Of a stretch of DNA of 64,000 nucleotides, positions 1-8,201 are shown in pieces. The notes beneath the pieces were generated by a model. It saw only the letters and a program-made list of their open reading frames with translations, was not told the DNA's origin and ran no database searches. Both the position numbers and the translations under genes were made by a program. This stretch comes from an uncultured Psychroserpens sp. (lineage in GTDB: Bacteria > Bacteroidota > Bacteroidia > Flavobacteriales > Flavobacteriaceae). Positions within the stretch are counted from its first letter, which is position 1, and each line of letters opens with the position of its first letter. The stretch covers positions 248,001 through 312,000 of the forward strand of contig CANLEE010000002.1 in the NCBI GenBank assembly GCA_947489585.1, in the 5' to 3' direction.

Positions 1-1333
1 CCGTATTTAACCTAAATACAGCTAAAGCCTCATCAACTTTATCTTCATTTAATAACAAATAACCCAACCTATTGGTATCCCCTTCACTTATATCATAAGC
101 TATGGTATCTGCTTTTACCTTGTGATAAAAACCAATCGCATCCTTAACATTGGTATCATAAATACGCTTCGCCATTTCCTTATAAACGCTTTTCTTTGGC
201 ATCTGGTATGTTTTTCCATCTCTTATAGCTCTTATATTACCAAATACAGAACTAAAATTCTCACCAGAATTATTGGTCAAAATAATAAAGCCACTTTTTG
301 CATCGACTTCATTGTGTAAAAAGGTTACAAAACCAACCCAGCCTCCAGAGTGATTTACAACTTTTGGTTCTCCTGGATCATAGTCTAAAAACCATCCAAA
401 ACCATAGCCTGTATCCTTACCATCATTTGTTTTTCCCGAAATCCAAGCCTCGTCTAAATAGTCTTTCGAAATAATGCCATAGTTCACTAATGCCATATTC
501 CATCGGTACAAATCATCTACAGTCGAATAAATACCGCCATCACCTCTAACACCATTTAAATTATGATAATCATCTGCGATATAATCCTTTTGATTCAATG
601 ACAAACGATGTCCGAAAACACGATTGGGCATGTTAGCATCTGCGTCTACTTGATATTTATAAAGTGATGTATTGGTCATACCAATAGGGTCGAAAATGTT
701 GTCCTTTAGAAATTCGCTAAAATGTTGCCCAGATAACTTCTCAACGATCGAAGCAAGTACCATATAGCCTGTGTTGCTATATGCCCATTTATCTCCAGTT
801 GGAAAATCTAAATCGAGATTTTCAGCATACATCATTTTTAAAATCTCATCATTCCCAAGAATATAGGTTTTTGTAGAGTCTTCGGGTATGAAATTATGAC
901 GCATGAAACGTTCATAATCCGCCAATCCAGACGTGTGGTGTAGCAAATGACGTACGGTAATGTTATCATAAGGAAAATCTGTTAAAATGGTATTAACATT
1001 TTGGTCATACTCTAATTTCCCAGCTTCTTTTAGTTTCATAATAGCCATGCCTGTAAACTGCTTACTTACAGAAGCCAAACGAAACTGTGAATTTAAGTCT
1101 AAGGAATCGATTGGATCTATAGAGCGTAAGCCGTTAGAACTTTTAAAAACAATGGCACCATCTTCATACACAAGAATGTTTCCTGTAGCAATCCCTTCGG
1201 CCTTCATAGCCTTGACAAATTGTGCGTACTCGGTCTTTTTATCTACGGAAATTATAGCATTCGTATCTGTTTTACATGAAAAAAAGTATGCCGAAATGAG
1301 ACATACTAGTGCTAGTTTTTTTAATAAAGTCAT
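1..1333 (-). CDS. Serine hydrolase, class C beta-lactamase fold, lipoprotein (3' end cut by window)
   Basis: The start is ATG at 1333; 444 residues are visible and the reading frame runs off the left edge. The N-terminus is a hydrophobic signal ending in a lipobox-like FFSC (Cys20), so the protein is probably exported and lipid-anchored. The three motifs of the class C beta-lactamase / penicillin-binding esterase family are all present: SVSK (Ser88, Lys91), YSN (Tyr185-Asn187) and HSGG (His328-Gly331). The last ~60 visible residues look helical and TPR-like. Members of the family hydrolyse beta-lactams, D-amino peptides or esters; the substrate cannot be read from sequence. It lies downstream of the repeat-protein gene on the same strand, 46 bp away. 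Confidence 0.9.
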   Translation of the reverse strand, partial: MTLLKKLALVCLISAYFFSCKTDTNAIISVDKKTEYAQFVKAMKAEGIATGNILVYEDGAIVFKSSNGLRSIDPIDSLDLNSQFRLASVSKQFTGMAIMKLKEAGKLEYDQNVNTILTDFPYDNITVRHLLHHTSGLADYERFMRHNFIPEDSTKTYILGNDEILKMMYAENLDLDFPTGDKWAYSNTGYMVLASIVEKLSGQHFSEFLKDNIFDPIGMTNTSLYKYQVDADANMPNRVFGHRLSLNQKDYIADDYHNLNGVRGDGGIYSTVDDLYRWNMALVNYGIISKDYLDEAWISGKTNDGKDTGYGFGWFLDYDPGEPKVVNHSGGWVGFVTFLHNEVDAKSGFIILTNNSGENFSSVFGNIRAIRDGKTYQMPKKSVYKEMAKRIYDTNVKDAIGFYHKVKADTIAYDISEGDTNRLGYLLLNEDKVDEALAVFRLNT

Positions 1334-1379
1334 GATGGTGATTAATGTATTTCTATATCATAAAAATAAGTTTTTTTAT

Positions 1380-2972
1380 TTAGTTTTTGAGAACAACATC
1401 ACTATACTTGGCATTAAGTACAATCGTTTTTCCTGTAGGTCTACCATTAGGATAGTTTTCAATGGTCTTCTGACTTGTCATTTCATCGTTTAATCGCGAA
1501 CGATTTCCTTTAAAATACACGCTATAATTTGTTGCTGGAAGCACAATAATCGCTTCACTATTTTCAAGAATAACATTAAGGTTTGAAAAACTATCTGAGA
1601 TATTAGAAATTGATAAATCTCCAAAACTACCATCAATAATGGCATTTCCAATTAAATCACTAATCTGCATATCTGACGAGTTGCTGTTTAATCTCAAACT
1701 CCCAACCGTATTAAGATGGGCATCATTAACATATTTCAAGTTGAGTTCTCCGTTACTCCATGTCGTCACATCAACAGGAGAATAAGACACATTGATGGAA
1801 GTCTCGCTTCCATCAATGTGATTTGCTACAAGTGTAGCGTGTGATATATCTGCTTTTAGGTTATGAATTACAGAAGACATTTTTAATTCGCCATGTCTTA
1901 CATTCAAGTTTAATTTTGCACCCTTAGGCATTTTAATCTTTATAACTCTCTTAACATTATCATTTCCTCTCATTTCTAAACGATGTACTCTTCTAGCTTC
2001 ACGACGCTCTTCATGTGCTTCACGACGCGCTTCGTGAGCTCTTTGACGTTCTTCATTACGTTCAGATAACTTTTCATGACGCTTCTCCATTTCCTTCATT
2101 CTTTTAGCCATACGCTTTTCTATTTCTTCACTGCGCTTTTCCATTTTCTCACCATACTTTTCTCCCCAAGCTTCCATTTTAGCAGCCCATTTTTCATCAA
2201 ATTTCTCAGAAAATTCTTCACTCCAAGCTTCCATTTTCTCTTCATATTCTTTTCCAAATTTCTCGCCAAACTTTTCTCCAAACTTTTCTCCCCAAGTCGT
2301 CATTTTTTTCTCATAAGATGTAAAATCTATGTTTCCCATTTCTCGAGCCCAATCTTTCATTCGCTCACGATCTTTAGCAGGATAGTCTTTACTCCATTTT
2401 TCAAGATAAGCTTCACCTCCTTTTTTATAAGCTTCGGTATCAAAACTTACGTTATTGACGCCTTCTGGAAGTTCAGGCATCTCAGGTAATTCCGGCATGT
2501 CAGGAATTTCAATACGTGCAAGTTCAGGCATCTCAGGTAATTCTGGCATCTCTGGCATCTCTGGCATTTCAAGCATTTCAGGTAATTCACCTAAAACCTC
2601 TAAAGCTTTTAAAGCCTCCAATGATTCTAATCCTATGTGTATATCTCCTAAGTCTGCCCAAGAGCCATGAAATCCACCTTCAGATGAAATTTTTACTTTA
2701 TCACCAGAGCCTTCAATTTTAAGCTTCCAATCTTTTAAAGCCTCTTGCAATTCTTCTTTAGATAATTTTTCGCCTTCGATATAGGCTTCAACTTCTAAAG
2801 TATTTTTGTTCCATGTGTCAATCTCTATTTGTACATAACTTGTACTTAAATCGATAGACACATCTTTTGTGACATCAATTGACTTAGACACTTTTTGTAA
2901 CTTTTGTTGTGCTGAAACACTTACCGTGCAACAGAAAAACAATAGTAATAACGTTCTATATAATGTTTTCAT
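1380..2972 (-). CDS. Secreted protein with MPE/LPE repeats, charged coiled-coil region and beta-repeat C-terminus
   Basis: The 530-residue protein starts with a signal peptide probably cut after SAQ (residue ~22). After a small N-terminal domain come tandem Met-Pro-Glu / Leu-Pro-Glu tripeptides (residues ~131-170). Next is a strongly charged region (~205-335) made of EKFGEKFG-like and EEKMEAW-like units passing into an Arg/Glu/His-rich helix. The C-terminal ~190 residues have the spaced, short-strand pattern of DUF4097-type putative adhesin beta-helices. It is the third gene after an ECF sigma factor and its likely anti-sigma factor, so it is probably under their control and may be an envelope-stress effector. 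I do not recognise a named family for the full length; function is unknown. Confidence 0.8.
   Translation of the reverse strand: MKTLYRTLLLLFFCCTVSVSAQQKLQKVSKSIDVTKDVSIDLSTSYVQIEIDTWNKNTLEVEAYIEGEKLSKEELQEALKDWKLKIEGSGDKVKISSEGGFHGSWADLGDIHIGLESLEALKALEVLGELPEMLEMPEMPEMPELPEMPELARIEIPDMPELPEMPELPEGVNNVSFDTEAYKKGGEAYLEKWSKDYPAKDRERMKDWAREMGNIDFTSYEKKMTTWGEKFGEKFGEKFGKEYEEKMEAWSEEFSEKFDEKWAAKMEAWGEKYGEKMEKRSEEIEKRMAKRMKEMEKRHEKLSERNEERQRAHEARREAHEERREARRVHRLEMRGNDNVKRVIKIKMPKGAKLNLNVRHGELKMSSVIHNLKADISHATLVANHIDGSETSINVSYSPVDVTTWSNGELNLKYVNDAHLNTVGSLRLNSNSSDMQISDLIGNAIIDGSFGDLSISNISDSFSNLNVILENSEAIIVLPATNYSVYFKGNRSRLNDEMTSQKTIENYPNGRPTGKTIVLNAKYSDVVLKN
1968..2582 (-). repeat. In-gene tandem repeats (MPE/LPE tripeptides and EKFGEKFG/EEKMEAW units)
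   Basis: Within the secreted repeat protein, 2463-2582 encodes back-to-back Met/Leu-Pro-Glu tripeptides with near-identical 9-base units. 1968-2360 encodes degenerate 4- to 11-residue charged units. The repeats keep frame and are read through, so they are coding repeats that could expand or contract by slippage. The opposite strand carries long open frames here only because the codon composition is biased. Confidence 0.75.
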
Positions 2973-3037
2973 TGTTTTGTTTTTTATTCTGAAATATGAA
3001 AGGCAATAGAATGCCCTAAGGCTTTCAGATTATTTGC

Positions 3038-3622
3038 TTATGCTTTTATTTTTCCTTCTTCCGAAGTATTTAAATCATTTAACTGTTCTTTTAAGCGATA
3101 CAATAAATTAAGACGCAATTTCAAATTATCTATCAATGCGCTAACCGTTAACTCATTTGGGCCGCCTTCAGTTAGTTCTACTGAAAGACGCTTATATTCT
3201 TGGTTTAACTCAGCAAGCCGTACAACATAACCATCAAACAAATCTTTGTTTTCTGGTGTTTGTTTCACTTTAGATAATTCTAAATTGATATTGGCTAAAT
3301 AGTAATCTTCTACCTTTTTAAAATCTGGAGAAATATCACCAAGTGATTTCAACTGTTCTTCTTTTTCAGAATTATTAGTATCTACAACCTCTGTTCCAAT
3401 AGATTTTGGTTGTTCAGAAAACTTATATGCTCCAAAAGCCAATCCAATTAACACGACGATGCTTGCTGCTATTTGCAACACACTGAAACGTCTTTTGATT
3501 GATGTCTCAACTGGCAAGGCTTCATCTAACTTTTCAAGAAAGCGTGATTCGTGGCCTTGAGGCATTTTTTCTTGTGATGCCTTATTTTCGTTTTCAAATA
3601 ATGTTCTAAGATCTTGTGCCAT
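3038..3622 (-). CDS. Probable anti-sigma factor, single-pass membrane protein
   Basis: The 194-residue protein has a cytoplasmic N-terminal segment of ~45 residues, one membrane helix at ~47-66 (LQIAASIVVLIGLAFGAYKF), and a helical periplasmic C-terminal part. No zinc-binding HxxxCxxC motif is visible, so it is not a ZAS-type anti-sigma. Its start overlaps the end of the sigma factor gene by 17 bases, which is typical of translationally coupled sigma/anti-sigma pairs. The role is inferred mainly from topology and position; sequence similarity to a named family is not obvious to me. Confidence 0.7.
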   Translation of the reverse strand: MAQDLRTLFENENKASQEKMPQGHESRFLEKLDEALPVETSIKRRFSVLQIAASIVVLIGLAFGAYKFSEQPKSIGTEVVDTNNSEKEEQLKSLGDISPDFKKVEDYYLANINLELSKVKQTPENKDLFDGYVVRLAELNQEYKRLSVELTEGGPNELTVSALIDNLKLRLNLLYRLKEQLNDLNTSEEGKIKA

Positions 3623-4199
3623 TACGCATAGGGATTAAGAGTTCTTTTAATTTCGACTTTCCTCTAGAGAGTTGTGTTCGCGATGCAATTTCAGTAATAT
3701 GTAATATCGCTGAGATTTCCTGATGATCATAGCCCTCAACTAAATACAACATCACAACGTAACGGTATTTGTCTGGTAGCTTTTGAATCGCGCTTTTAAT
3801 CTCATCTAAAGTTATTGTATCATCTACTAACCATTCGTTTTCATAACTGCTATCAACAACTTTAAGGTGCACCTCATCCAGTTCTTGCAAATGCTGTTTT
3901 CTGGATTTTAAACAGTCGATACTTTTATTAATTACGATACGTTTTAACCAAGCTCCAAAAGTAACTTCTGCTTTGTATTGATTGAGCTTTGCAAACGCTT
4001 TAATAAAGGCTTCTTGTACGATATCTTCAGCTTCCATAGAATCCTTTACAAACCGCATGGCAACTATATACATACCATCACAATACTGATTGTATAGTTT
4101 TAATTGCGCAGTCCGATTATTCTGCTTGCATTGTTCAATAATGTCAATTTGAAGTGTATTCAAATCTCTTTTGGTTTGGTTGCATACCAAATAAATCAA
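3606..4199 (-). CDS. ECF-type RNA polymerase sigma factor
   Basis: Region 2 is clear (AEDIVQEAFIKAFAKLNQY, then FGAWLKRIVINKSID) and so is region 4 (LPDKYRYVVMLYLVEGYDHQ followed by EISAILHITEIASRTQLSRG). Regions 1 and 3 are absent, as in sigma-70 family group 4. The protein would direct RNA polymerase to a small regulon, probably including its own operon with the overlapping anti-sigma and the repeat protein. No ATG is available at the N-terminus: the frame opens with TTG at 4199, and a second TTG at 4163 (before NTLQIDI) would give the usual short N-terminus, so the start is uncertain by 12 residues. Confidence 0.93.
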   Translation of the reverse strand: MIYLVCNQTKRDLNTLQIDIIEQCKQNNRTAQLKLYNQYCDGMYIVAMRFVKDSMEAEDIVQEAFIKAFAKLNQYKAEVTFGAWLKRIVINKSIDCLKSRKQHLQELDEVHLKVVDSSYENEWLVDDTITLDEIKSAIQKLPDKYRYVVMLYLVEGYDHQEISAILHITEIASRTQLSRGKSKLKELLIPMRNGTRS

Positions 4200-4374
4200 T
4201 TCGACTCATTTAGTATTAGTTCACTTTAAAGACGATACAAAAAAGTGAGTGTTGCAAGATTTTTATATTTTTTTTTAATTTAATAAGAATTTTACACAAA
4301 ATAGCGTTAAGTCTTTACTTAACATTTCAATTTCAATTATCTTTACAAACTAATTAGTTACAATTTTATCTTAT

Positions 4375-4947
4375 ATGAATACGTTTTTAAAACGCCTACT
4401 TGTTACTTTATCGTTGGTTGCTGTCGGACTCTTTGCTTACTCATATTTTGTTGAAGATATTTTTTCTAACCGTTTGAGTCCTAAAGACACTGTTGAGTTT
4501 AAGCTCAACGATCTCAAACTTGAAGTATTCTACAACAGACCTTCTAAAAAAAATCGTGAAATTTTTGGTGCATTGGTTCCTTTTAATAAAGTTTGGCGAA
4601 CAGGAGCTAATGAAGCAACGACCTTTGAAACGAACAAAGACTTAATGATTCAAGGTGTTTTTTTACCTAAAGGAAAATATACGTTATGGACGGTTCCAAA
4701 AGATGCAACATGGAATGTCATGTTTAATAAAAAACAATATGATTGGGGTGTTGACGAAGAAATGCAAGTGATGTGGGATCCTAATTATGATTTGCTAGAA
4801 ATTGATGTTCCTGTAGAAAAATTAGATACTACAGTTGAACAATTTACGATTGCTTTCGATAATTCTACAGATGACCTCAAACTTACAATGGCTTGGGATA
4901 ATACAAAAATTGCAGTACCTTTAAAAGTAATAAAAGACCAAAACTAA
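4375..4947 (+). CDS. DUF2911 family protein, membrane-anchored or exported
   Basis: The 190-residue protein has an N-terminal hydrophobic segment (residues ~7-25, FLKRLLVTLSLVAVGLFAYS region) followed by a DUF2911 domain. The family core is visible as LEVFYNRPSKKNREIFG, VWRTGANEATTFET, LPKGKYTLWTVP and WDPNYDLL. The family is common in Bacteroidota and has no established biochemical role. It lies 7 bp upstream of meaB on the same strand and so is probably cotranscribed with it, although no functional link is known. Confidence 0.88.
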   Translation: MNTFLKRLLVTLSLVAVGLFAYSYFVEDIFSNRLSPKDTVEFKLNDLKLEVFYNRPSKKNREIFGALVPFNKVWRTGANEATTFETNKDLMIQGVFLPKGKYTLWTVPKDATWNVMFNKKQYDWGVDEEMQVMWDPNYDLLEIDVPVEKLDTTVEQFTIAFDNSTDDLKLTMAWDNTKIAVPLKVIKDQN

Positions 4948-4954
4948 AGGTAGC

Positions 4955-6028
4955 TTGTCTAAAACATCTAAATCGTCTGCATTACATGAACAAGACGGTG
5001 TATCGCAATCTGATATCACCAATGATTCTTCTATAAAAAATATTCAGCAAAAACGAAAAGCGCAACCTAAAGTTAAAGACTTAGTGTCTGAAATTTTAAA
5101 CGGCAATATTACAGCGCTCAGTAGAGCTATAACACTTGTTGAAAGCTCTAACCCAAAACATTTAGAAAAGGCAAATGCTATTATCAAACTGTGTTTACCT
5201 CATGCTAATTCATCAATTCGCATTGGGATTACAGGAGTTCCTGGTGTTGGAAAAAGCACCTTTATTGAAGCGTTTGGAATGCACCTTACTTCTATTGAAA
5301 AAAAAGTAGCTGTGCTTGCTGTTGACCCAAGTAGCAGTTTGAGTAAAGGCAGCATTTTGGGTGATAAAACCCGAATGGAAGATTTGGTGAAAAATGCAAA
5401 TGCATTTATTAGACCTTCACCTTCTGGATCATCCCTTGGTGGTGTGGCACGCAAAACTCGTGAAACGATTATTTTATGTGAAGCTGCAGGTTTTGATACT
5501 ATTGTTATTGAAACTGTTGGTGTTGGACAGAGTGAAACTGCTGTTCACAGTATGGTTGATTTCTTTTTATTATTGAAAATTGCTGGTGCAGGAGATGAAC
5601 TTCAAGGTATTAAACGTGGTATTATTGAAATGGCTGATGCCATTGCCATTAATAAAGCTGATGGTGATAATTTAAAAGCGGCTAAACTCGCTAAGGTCGA
5701 ATTTAATAGAGCCTTACATTTGTATCCACAAAAAGAATCGGATTGGCAGCCAAAGGTTACCTTATGCAGTGCCTTAAAACGTGAAGGAATTGATGAGTTA
5801 TGGAACTTAATCTCTGAATACGTTAATCATACAAAAGCCAATCAATATTTTGAACAAAACCGAACTGAGCAAAATAAATTCTGGCTTCTACAAACTATCG
5901 AAGAACGTTTAAAATCTGATTTTTTTAATCAGTCAAACATCAAAAAAGCGCTCAAAACACAATTGCAATTGATTGAAGACGGAAAGACAACACCTTTTGT
6001 AGCTGCTGAATATTTACTGAATTTATAA
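4955..6028 (+). CDS. meaB: Methylmalonyl-CoA mutase-associated GTPase MeaB
   Basis: G3E-family P-loop GTPase of 357 residues. It has the Walker A sequence GVPGVGKST (~94-102), the switch/metal region DPSSSLSKGSILGDKTRM, ETVGVGQSE (G3-like) and NKADGDN (the NKxD base-recognition motif). MeaB-type proteins load and protect the adenosylcobalamin cofactor of methylmalonyl-CoA mutase. The start is TTG, 7 bp after the DUF2911 stop, and no alternative ATG precedes the conserved domain. This gives a poorly conserved ~40-residue N-terminal extension rich in Ser/Lys/Gln. The mutase genes are not in this window. Confidence 0.93.
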   Translation: MSKTSKSSALHEQDGVSQSDITNDSSIKNIQQKRKAQPKVKDLVSEILNGNITALSRAITLVESSNPKHLEKANAIIKLCLPHANSSIRIGITGVPGVGKSTFIEAFGMHLTSIEKKVAVLAVDPSSSLSKGSILGDKTRMEDLVKNANAFIRPSPSGSSLGGVARKTRETIILCEAAGFDTIVIETVGVGQSETAVHSMVDFFLLLKIAGAGDELQGIKRGIIEMADAIAINKADGDNLKAAKLAKVEFNRALHLYPQKESDWQPKVTLCSALKREGIDELWNLISEYVNHTKANQYFEQNRTEQNKFWLLQTIEERLKSDFFNQSNIKKALKTQLQLIEDGKTTPFVAAEYLLNL

Positions 6029-6047
6029 TCACAAAAACCTTTTTAAG

Positions 6048-6764
6048 ATGGATTATAAATTCACGATTATTATTCCTATCTATAACGAAGAAGACAATAT
6101 AGAACGTCTTGAGAAAGCACTACTAGACTATATTGAAATTGCTTCTTTACCAACTAAAGTTCTTTTTATAAATGATGGATCAACAGATTCTAGTCAGAAC
6201 ATTATTGAAACCATATGTGATAGAACCGCTCATTTTAATTATCTGTTATTTTCAGAAAATAGAGGTTTGAGTACTGCTTTAAAAGCTGGGTTTGATTATT
6301 CAGATACCGAAATCACAGGTTATATTGATGCTGATTTGCAAACAACTCCTAATGATTTCAATCACTTACTAGAACATATAAAAGATTATGATTTAGTAAC
6401 TGGAGTACGAACCAACAGAAAAGATAGTTTTGCAAAAAAGCTATCATCAACAATCGCCAATACATTTAGACGACTATGCACTCACGATGGCATGGATGAT
6501 ACAGGCTGCCCTTTAAAAGTTATTAAAACAGTATATGCCAAACAAATTCCAATGTTTAGAGGCTTACATCGATTTTTACCTGCTATGGTACTCTTACAAA
6601 ACGGAACGATAAAACAAGTCTCAGTACAGCATTTTCCAAGAATTGCTGGTAAAACAAAGTTTGGTTTTTGGAATCGATCTATAGGACCTCTAATGGATTG
6701 TTTTGCTTATCTATGGATGAAACGGAGATATATCAACTATCATATTGCTAAAAAAAGTATATGA
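6048..6764 (+). CDS. Family 2 glycosyltransferase, dolichol/polyprenyl-phosphate mannosyltransferase-like
   Basis: GT-A fold enzyme of 238 residues. Visible are IIIPIYNEEDNIERL at the N-terminus, NDGSTDSS, the DxD-type metal site DADLQTTPND, and TGVRTNRKDSFAKKLSS. These resemble polyprenyl-phosphate hexosyltransferases (DPM1/ArnC/GtrB type), which make lipid-linked sugar donors at the inner membrane. There are no C-terminal membrane helices, unlike GtrB. It overlaps the next gene by four bases (ATGA), so the two are translationally coupled, and that partner is a membrane protein of the lipid-A-synthase N-domain type. Donor sugar and acceptor are unknown. Confidence 0.88.
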   Translation: MDYKFTIIIPIYNEEDNIERLEKALLDYIEIASLPTKVLFINDGSTDSSQNIIETICDRTAHFNYLLFSENRGLSTALKAGFDYSDTEITGYIDADLQTTPNDFNHLLEHIKDYDLVTGVRTNRKDSFAKKLSSTIANTFRRLCTHDGMDDTGCPLKVIKTVYAKQIPMFRGLHRFLPAMVLLQNGTIKQVSVQHFPRIAGKTKFGFWNRSIGPLMDCFAYLWMKRRYINYHIAKKSI

Positions 6765-7381
6765 GTCATTGGTGGATATATTGCATTGGTTTTTTAGCTC
6801 AACTTTTGTTTTCTTATCGTCTTATAGCACAATGGCTTGCTTCAGAACAACAGCAACGTGTAGTTACGCCCACACTATTTTGGTCACTTAGTTTAATCGC
6901 TTCTATATTGCTTTTTATTTATGGCTTTTTTAGAGATGATTTTTCGATTATGCTTGGGCAATCATTAACCTATTATATCTATATCAGAAACTTACAACTT
7001 CAAAAACAATGGCGAAAATTCTCGCTAGGCATGCGTTGGATTTTTATATGTTTCCCAATATTACTAGTTTTCTATTTCCTTTTGAATAAGACCATATCCA
7101 TTGATGTATTATTTCACAACACATCTATTCCATTTTGGTTGTTACTCTTAGGAAGCATTGCGCAAATTGTATTTGTGTTTAGATTTGTCTATCAATGGCT
7201 CATTTCCGAAATAAAAAAAACATCAACATTACCATTAGGGTTTTGGTTACTTAGTCTTATTGGTGCAATCTTAATTTTAATTTATGCTATAATTCGAAAA
7301 GATTGGGTCCTCATAATTGGTCATAGTTTTGGCAGTCTTATTTACATAAGAAACATCATATTAATCTATAAGAAAAACTAA
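6761..7381 (+). CDS. Integral membrane protein with two lipid-A-disaccharide-synthase N-terminal (LAB_N) domains
   Basis: The 206-residue protein consists of two copies of the LAB_N domain (~1-80 and ~115-195). Each has an aromatic-rich membrane helix, an R(F/L)xxQWLxSE-like segment (YRLIAQWLASEQ and RFVYQWLISEIK), a (L)FW-L-SL(I) helix and a final YIRN motif. The catalytic LpxB domain is absent. LAB_N stand-alone proteins are commonly found beside DPM1-like glycosyltransferases, as here (four-base overlap), and are presumed to act with them in lipid-linked glycan or lipid A modification. The duplication is clearly visible; the function is inference. Confidence 0.88.
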   Translation: MSHWWIYCIGFLAQLLFSYRLIAQWLASEQQQRVVTPTLFWSLSLIASILLFIYGFFRDDFSIMLGQSLTYYIYIRNLQLQKQWRKFSLGMRWIFICFPILLVFYFLLNKTISIDVLFHNTSIPFWLLLLGSIAQIVFVFRFVYQWLISEIKKTSTLPLGFWLLSLIGAILILIYAIIRKDWVLIIGHSFGSLIYIRNIILIYKKN

Positions 7382-7385
7382 ATTC

Positions 7386-7964
7386 TCATGGTTTTGATTG
7401 CGATTTAAGTCGCGCTTGAACAAGGTTGTTTAGTTTATAAAACAAGAATCCGGAAATTGCTCCAAATAGCATTCCACAGACAATGTCTAACGGATAATGC
7501 ACACCGACATAAATACGGCTATAAGCCACAATAAAACTCCAAAACAGAAGTATAAAAATGAGATTTTTAAAATATGGCCTTAGTAGTAAGCCTCCAAAAA
7601 CAGCTGCTGCCATAGAATTTGAAGAGTGCCCAGAAAAGAAGCCATATTTCCCACAACGCTTGGCAATGAAACGAATGTGTTCCATAACATCTTCGGCACG
7701 ACAAGGTCTTGCTCTCATAAAGCCATCTTTAAATACATTGGTAATTTGATCTGTAAAAGTAATCATACCAGCGATTATAAAAATCATTGGCAGGAGGTAT
7801 TTTAATCCATATTTTTTATAAATTAAAAACAGTAAAAGGGCATATAAAGGGATAAAGGTTAGCTTGTTGGTGATAATTAACCACAAACCATCCCATGTCT
7901 CAGTCCCAAGGTTATTGAGAAAAATTAAAAGGTCTTTATCAAAGTCTAAAAGTTGATCTAACAT
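7386..7964 (-). CDS. PAP2 superfamily membrane phosphatase
   Basis: The 192-residue multi-spanning protein has the three phosphatase motifs of the PAP2 family: KDGFMRARP (KxxxxxxRP), FSGHSSNS (SGH) and SRIYVGVHYPLDI (SRxxxxxHxxxD). Such enzymes dephosphorylate undecaprenyl diphosphate, phosphatidyl phosphates or lipid A phosphates on the outer face of the inner membrane. Its start codon overlaps the stop of the upstream small acidic protein (TAATG), so they form a coupled pair. It converges on the GT2/LAB_N pair, with 4 bp between the stops. Which lipid it uses cannot be told. Confidence 0.92.
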   Translation of the reverse strand: MLDQLLDFDKDLLIFLNNLGTETWDGLWLIITNKLTFIPLYALLLFLIYKKYGLKYLLPMIFIIAGMITFTDQITNVFKDGFMRARPCRAEDVMEHIRFIAKRCGKYGFFSGHSSNSMAAAVFGGLLLRPYFKNLIFILLFWSFIVAYSRIYVGVHYPLDIVCGMLFGAISGFLFYKLNNLVQARLKSQSKP

Positions 7965-8191
7965 TACTCGTCGTATCTAGAAACTTCTCTATCATAAAAA
8001 TTGGTGGCATCCTGAATGAGGTTTTCAGCTTCAGCTTCAATTTCTTTTTGATCATGCTCATCAAATTCTTCAAACCACTCTACGTCATCATCTTCAAGAT
8101 TAATAATAAATCGAGGAAATTCTGTATGAATCACATATATCGCATTTGGATGATCTGTATTGTCTCCTAAGATGAATTTTGGTAGTTCCAT
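7964..8191 (-). CDS. Small acidic conserved hypothetical protein (75 aa)
   Basis: Very acidic cytoplasmic protein with no signal or membrane segment. It reads MELPKFILGDNTDHPNAIYV, then a hydrophobic core (HTEFPRFIINLED) and an Asp/Glu-rich helical tail ending in a DREVSRYDE-like sequence. It lies between the MATE transporter gene (10 bp away) and the PAP2 gene (one-base overlap), which suggests one transcript. I recognise the type as a small protein common in Flavobacteriaceae but know of no function. Confidence 0.8.
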   Translation of the reverse strand: MELPKFILGDNTDHPNAIYVIHTEFPRFIINLEDDDVEWFEEFDEHDQKEIEAEAENLIQDATNFYDREVSRYDE

Positions 8192-8201
8192 ATTTCGAAT
8201 T

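Noticed and set aside
2463..2582. Regular short repeats that could suggest a CRISPR-like or other non-coding array.
   Set aside because: The units are in-frame 9-base codon repeats with no spacers, inside a gene.
2076..2670. Long plus-strand open frames opposite the repeat-protein gene (Phe/His-rich and Gly/Ser-Ile-rich).
   Set aside because: They are antisense shadows of the charged and MPE repeats on the minus strand. Composition is unnatural for a protein, and no start context is seen.
5200..5454. Minus-strand open frame of 84 codons inside meaB.
   Set aside because: It is the antisense of the conserved P-loop region, with no independent support.
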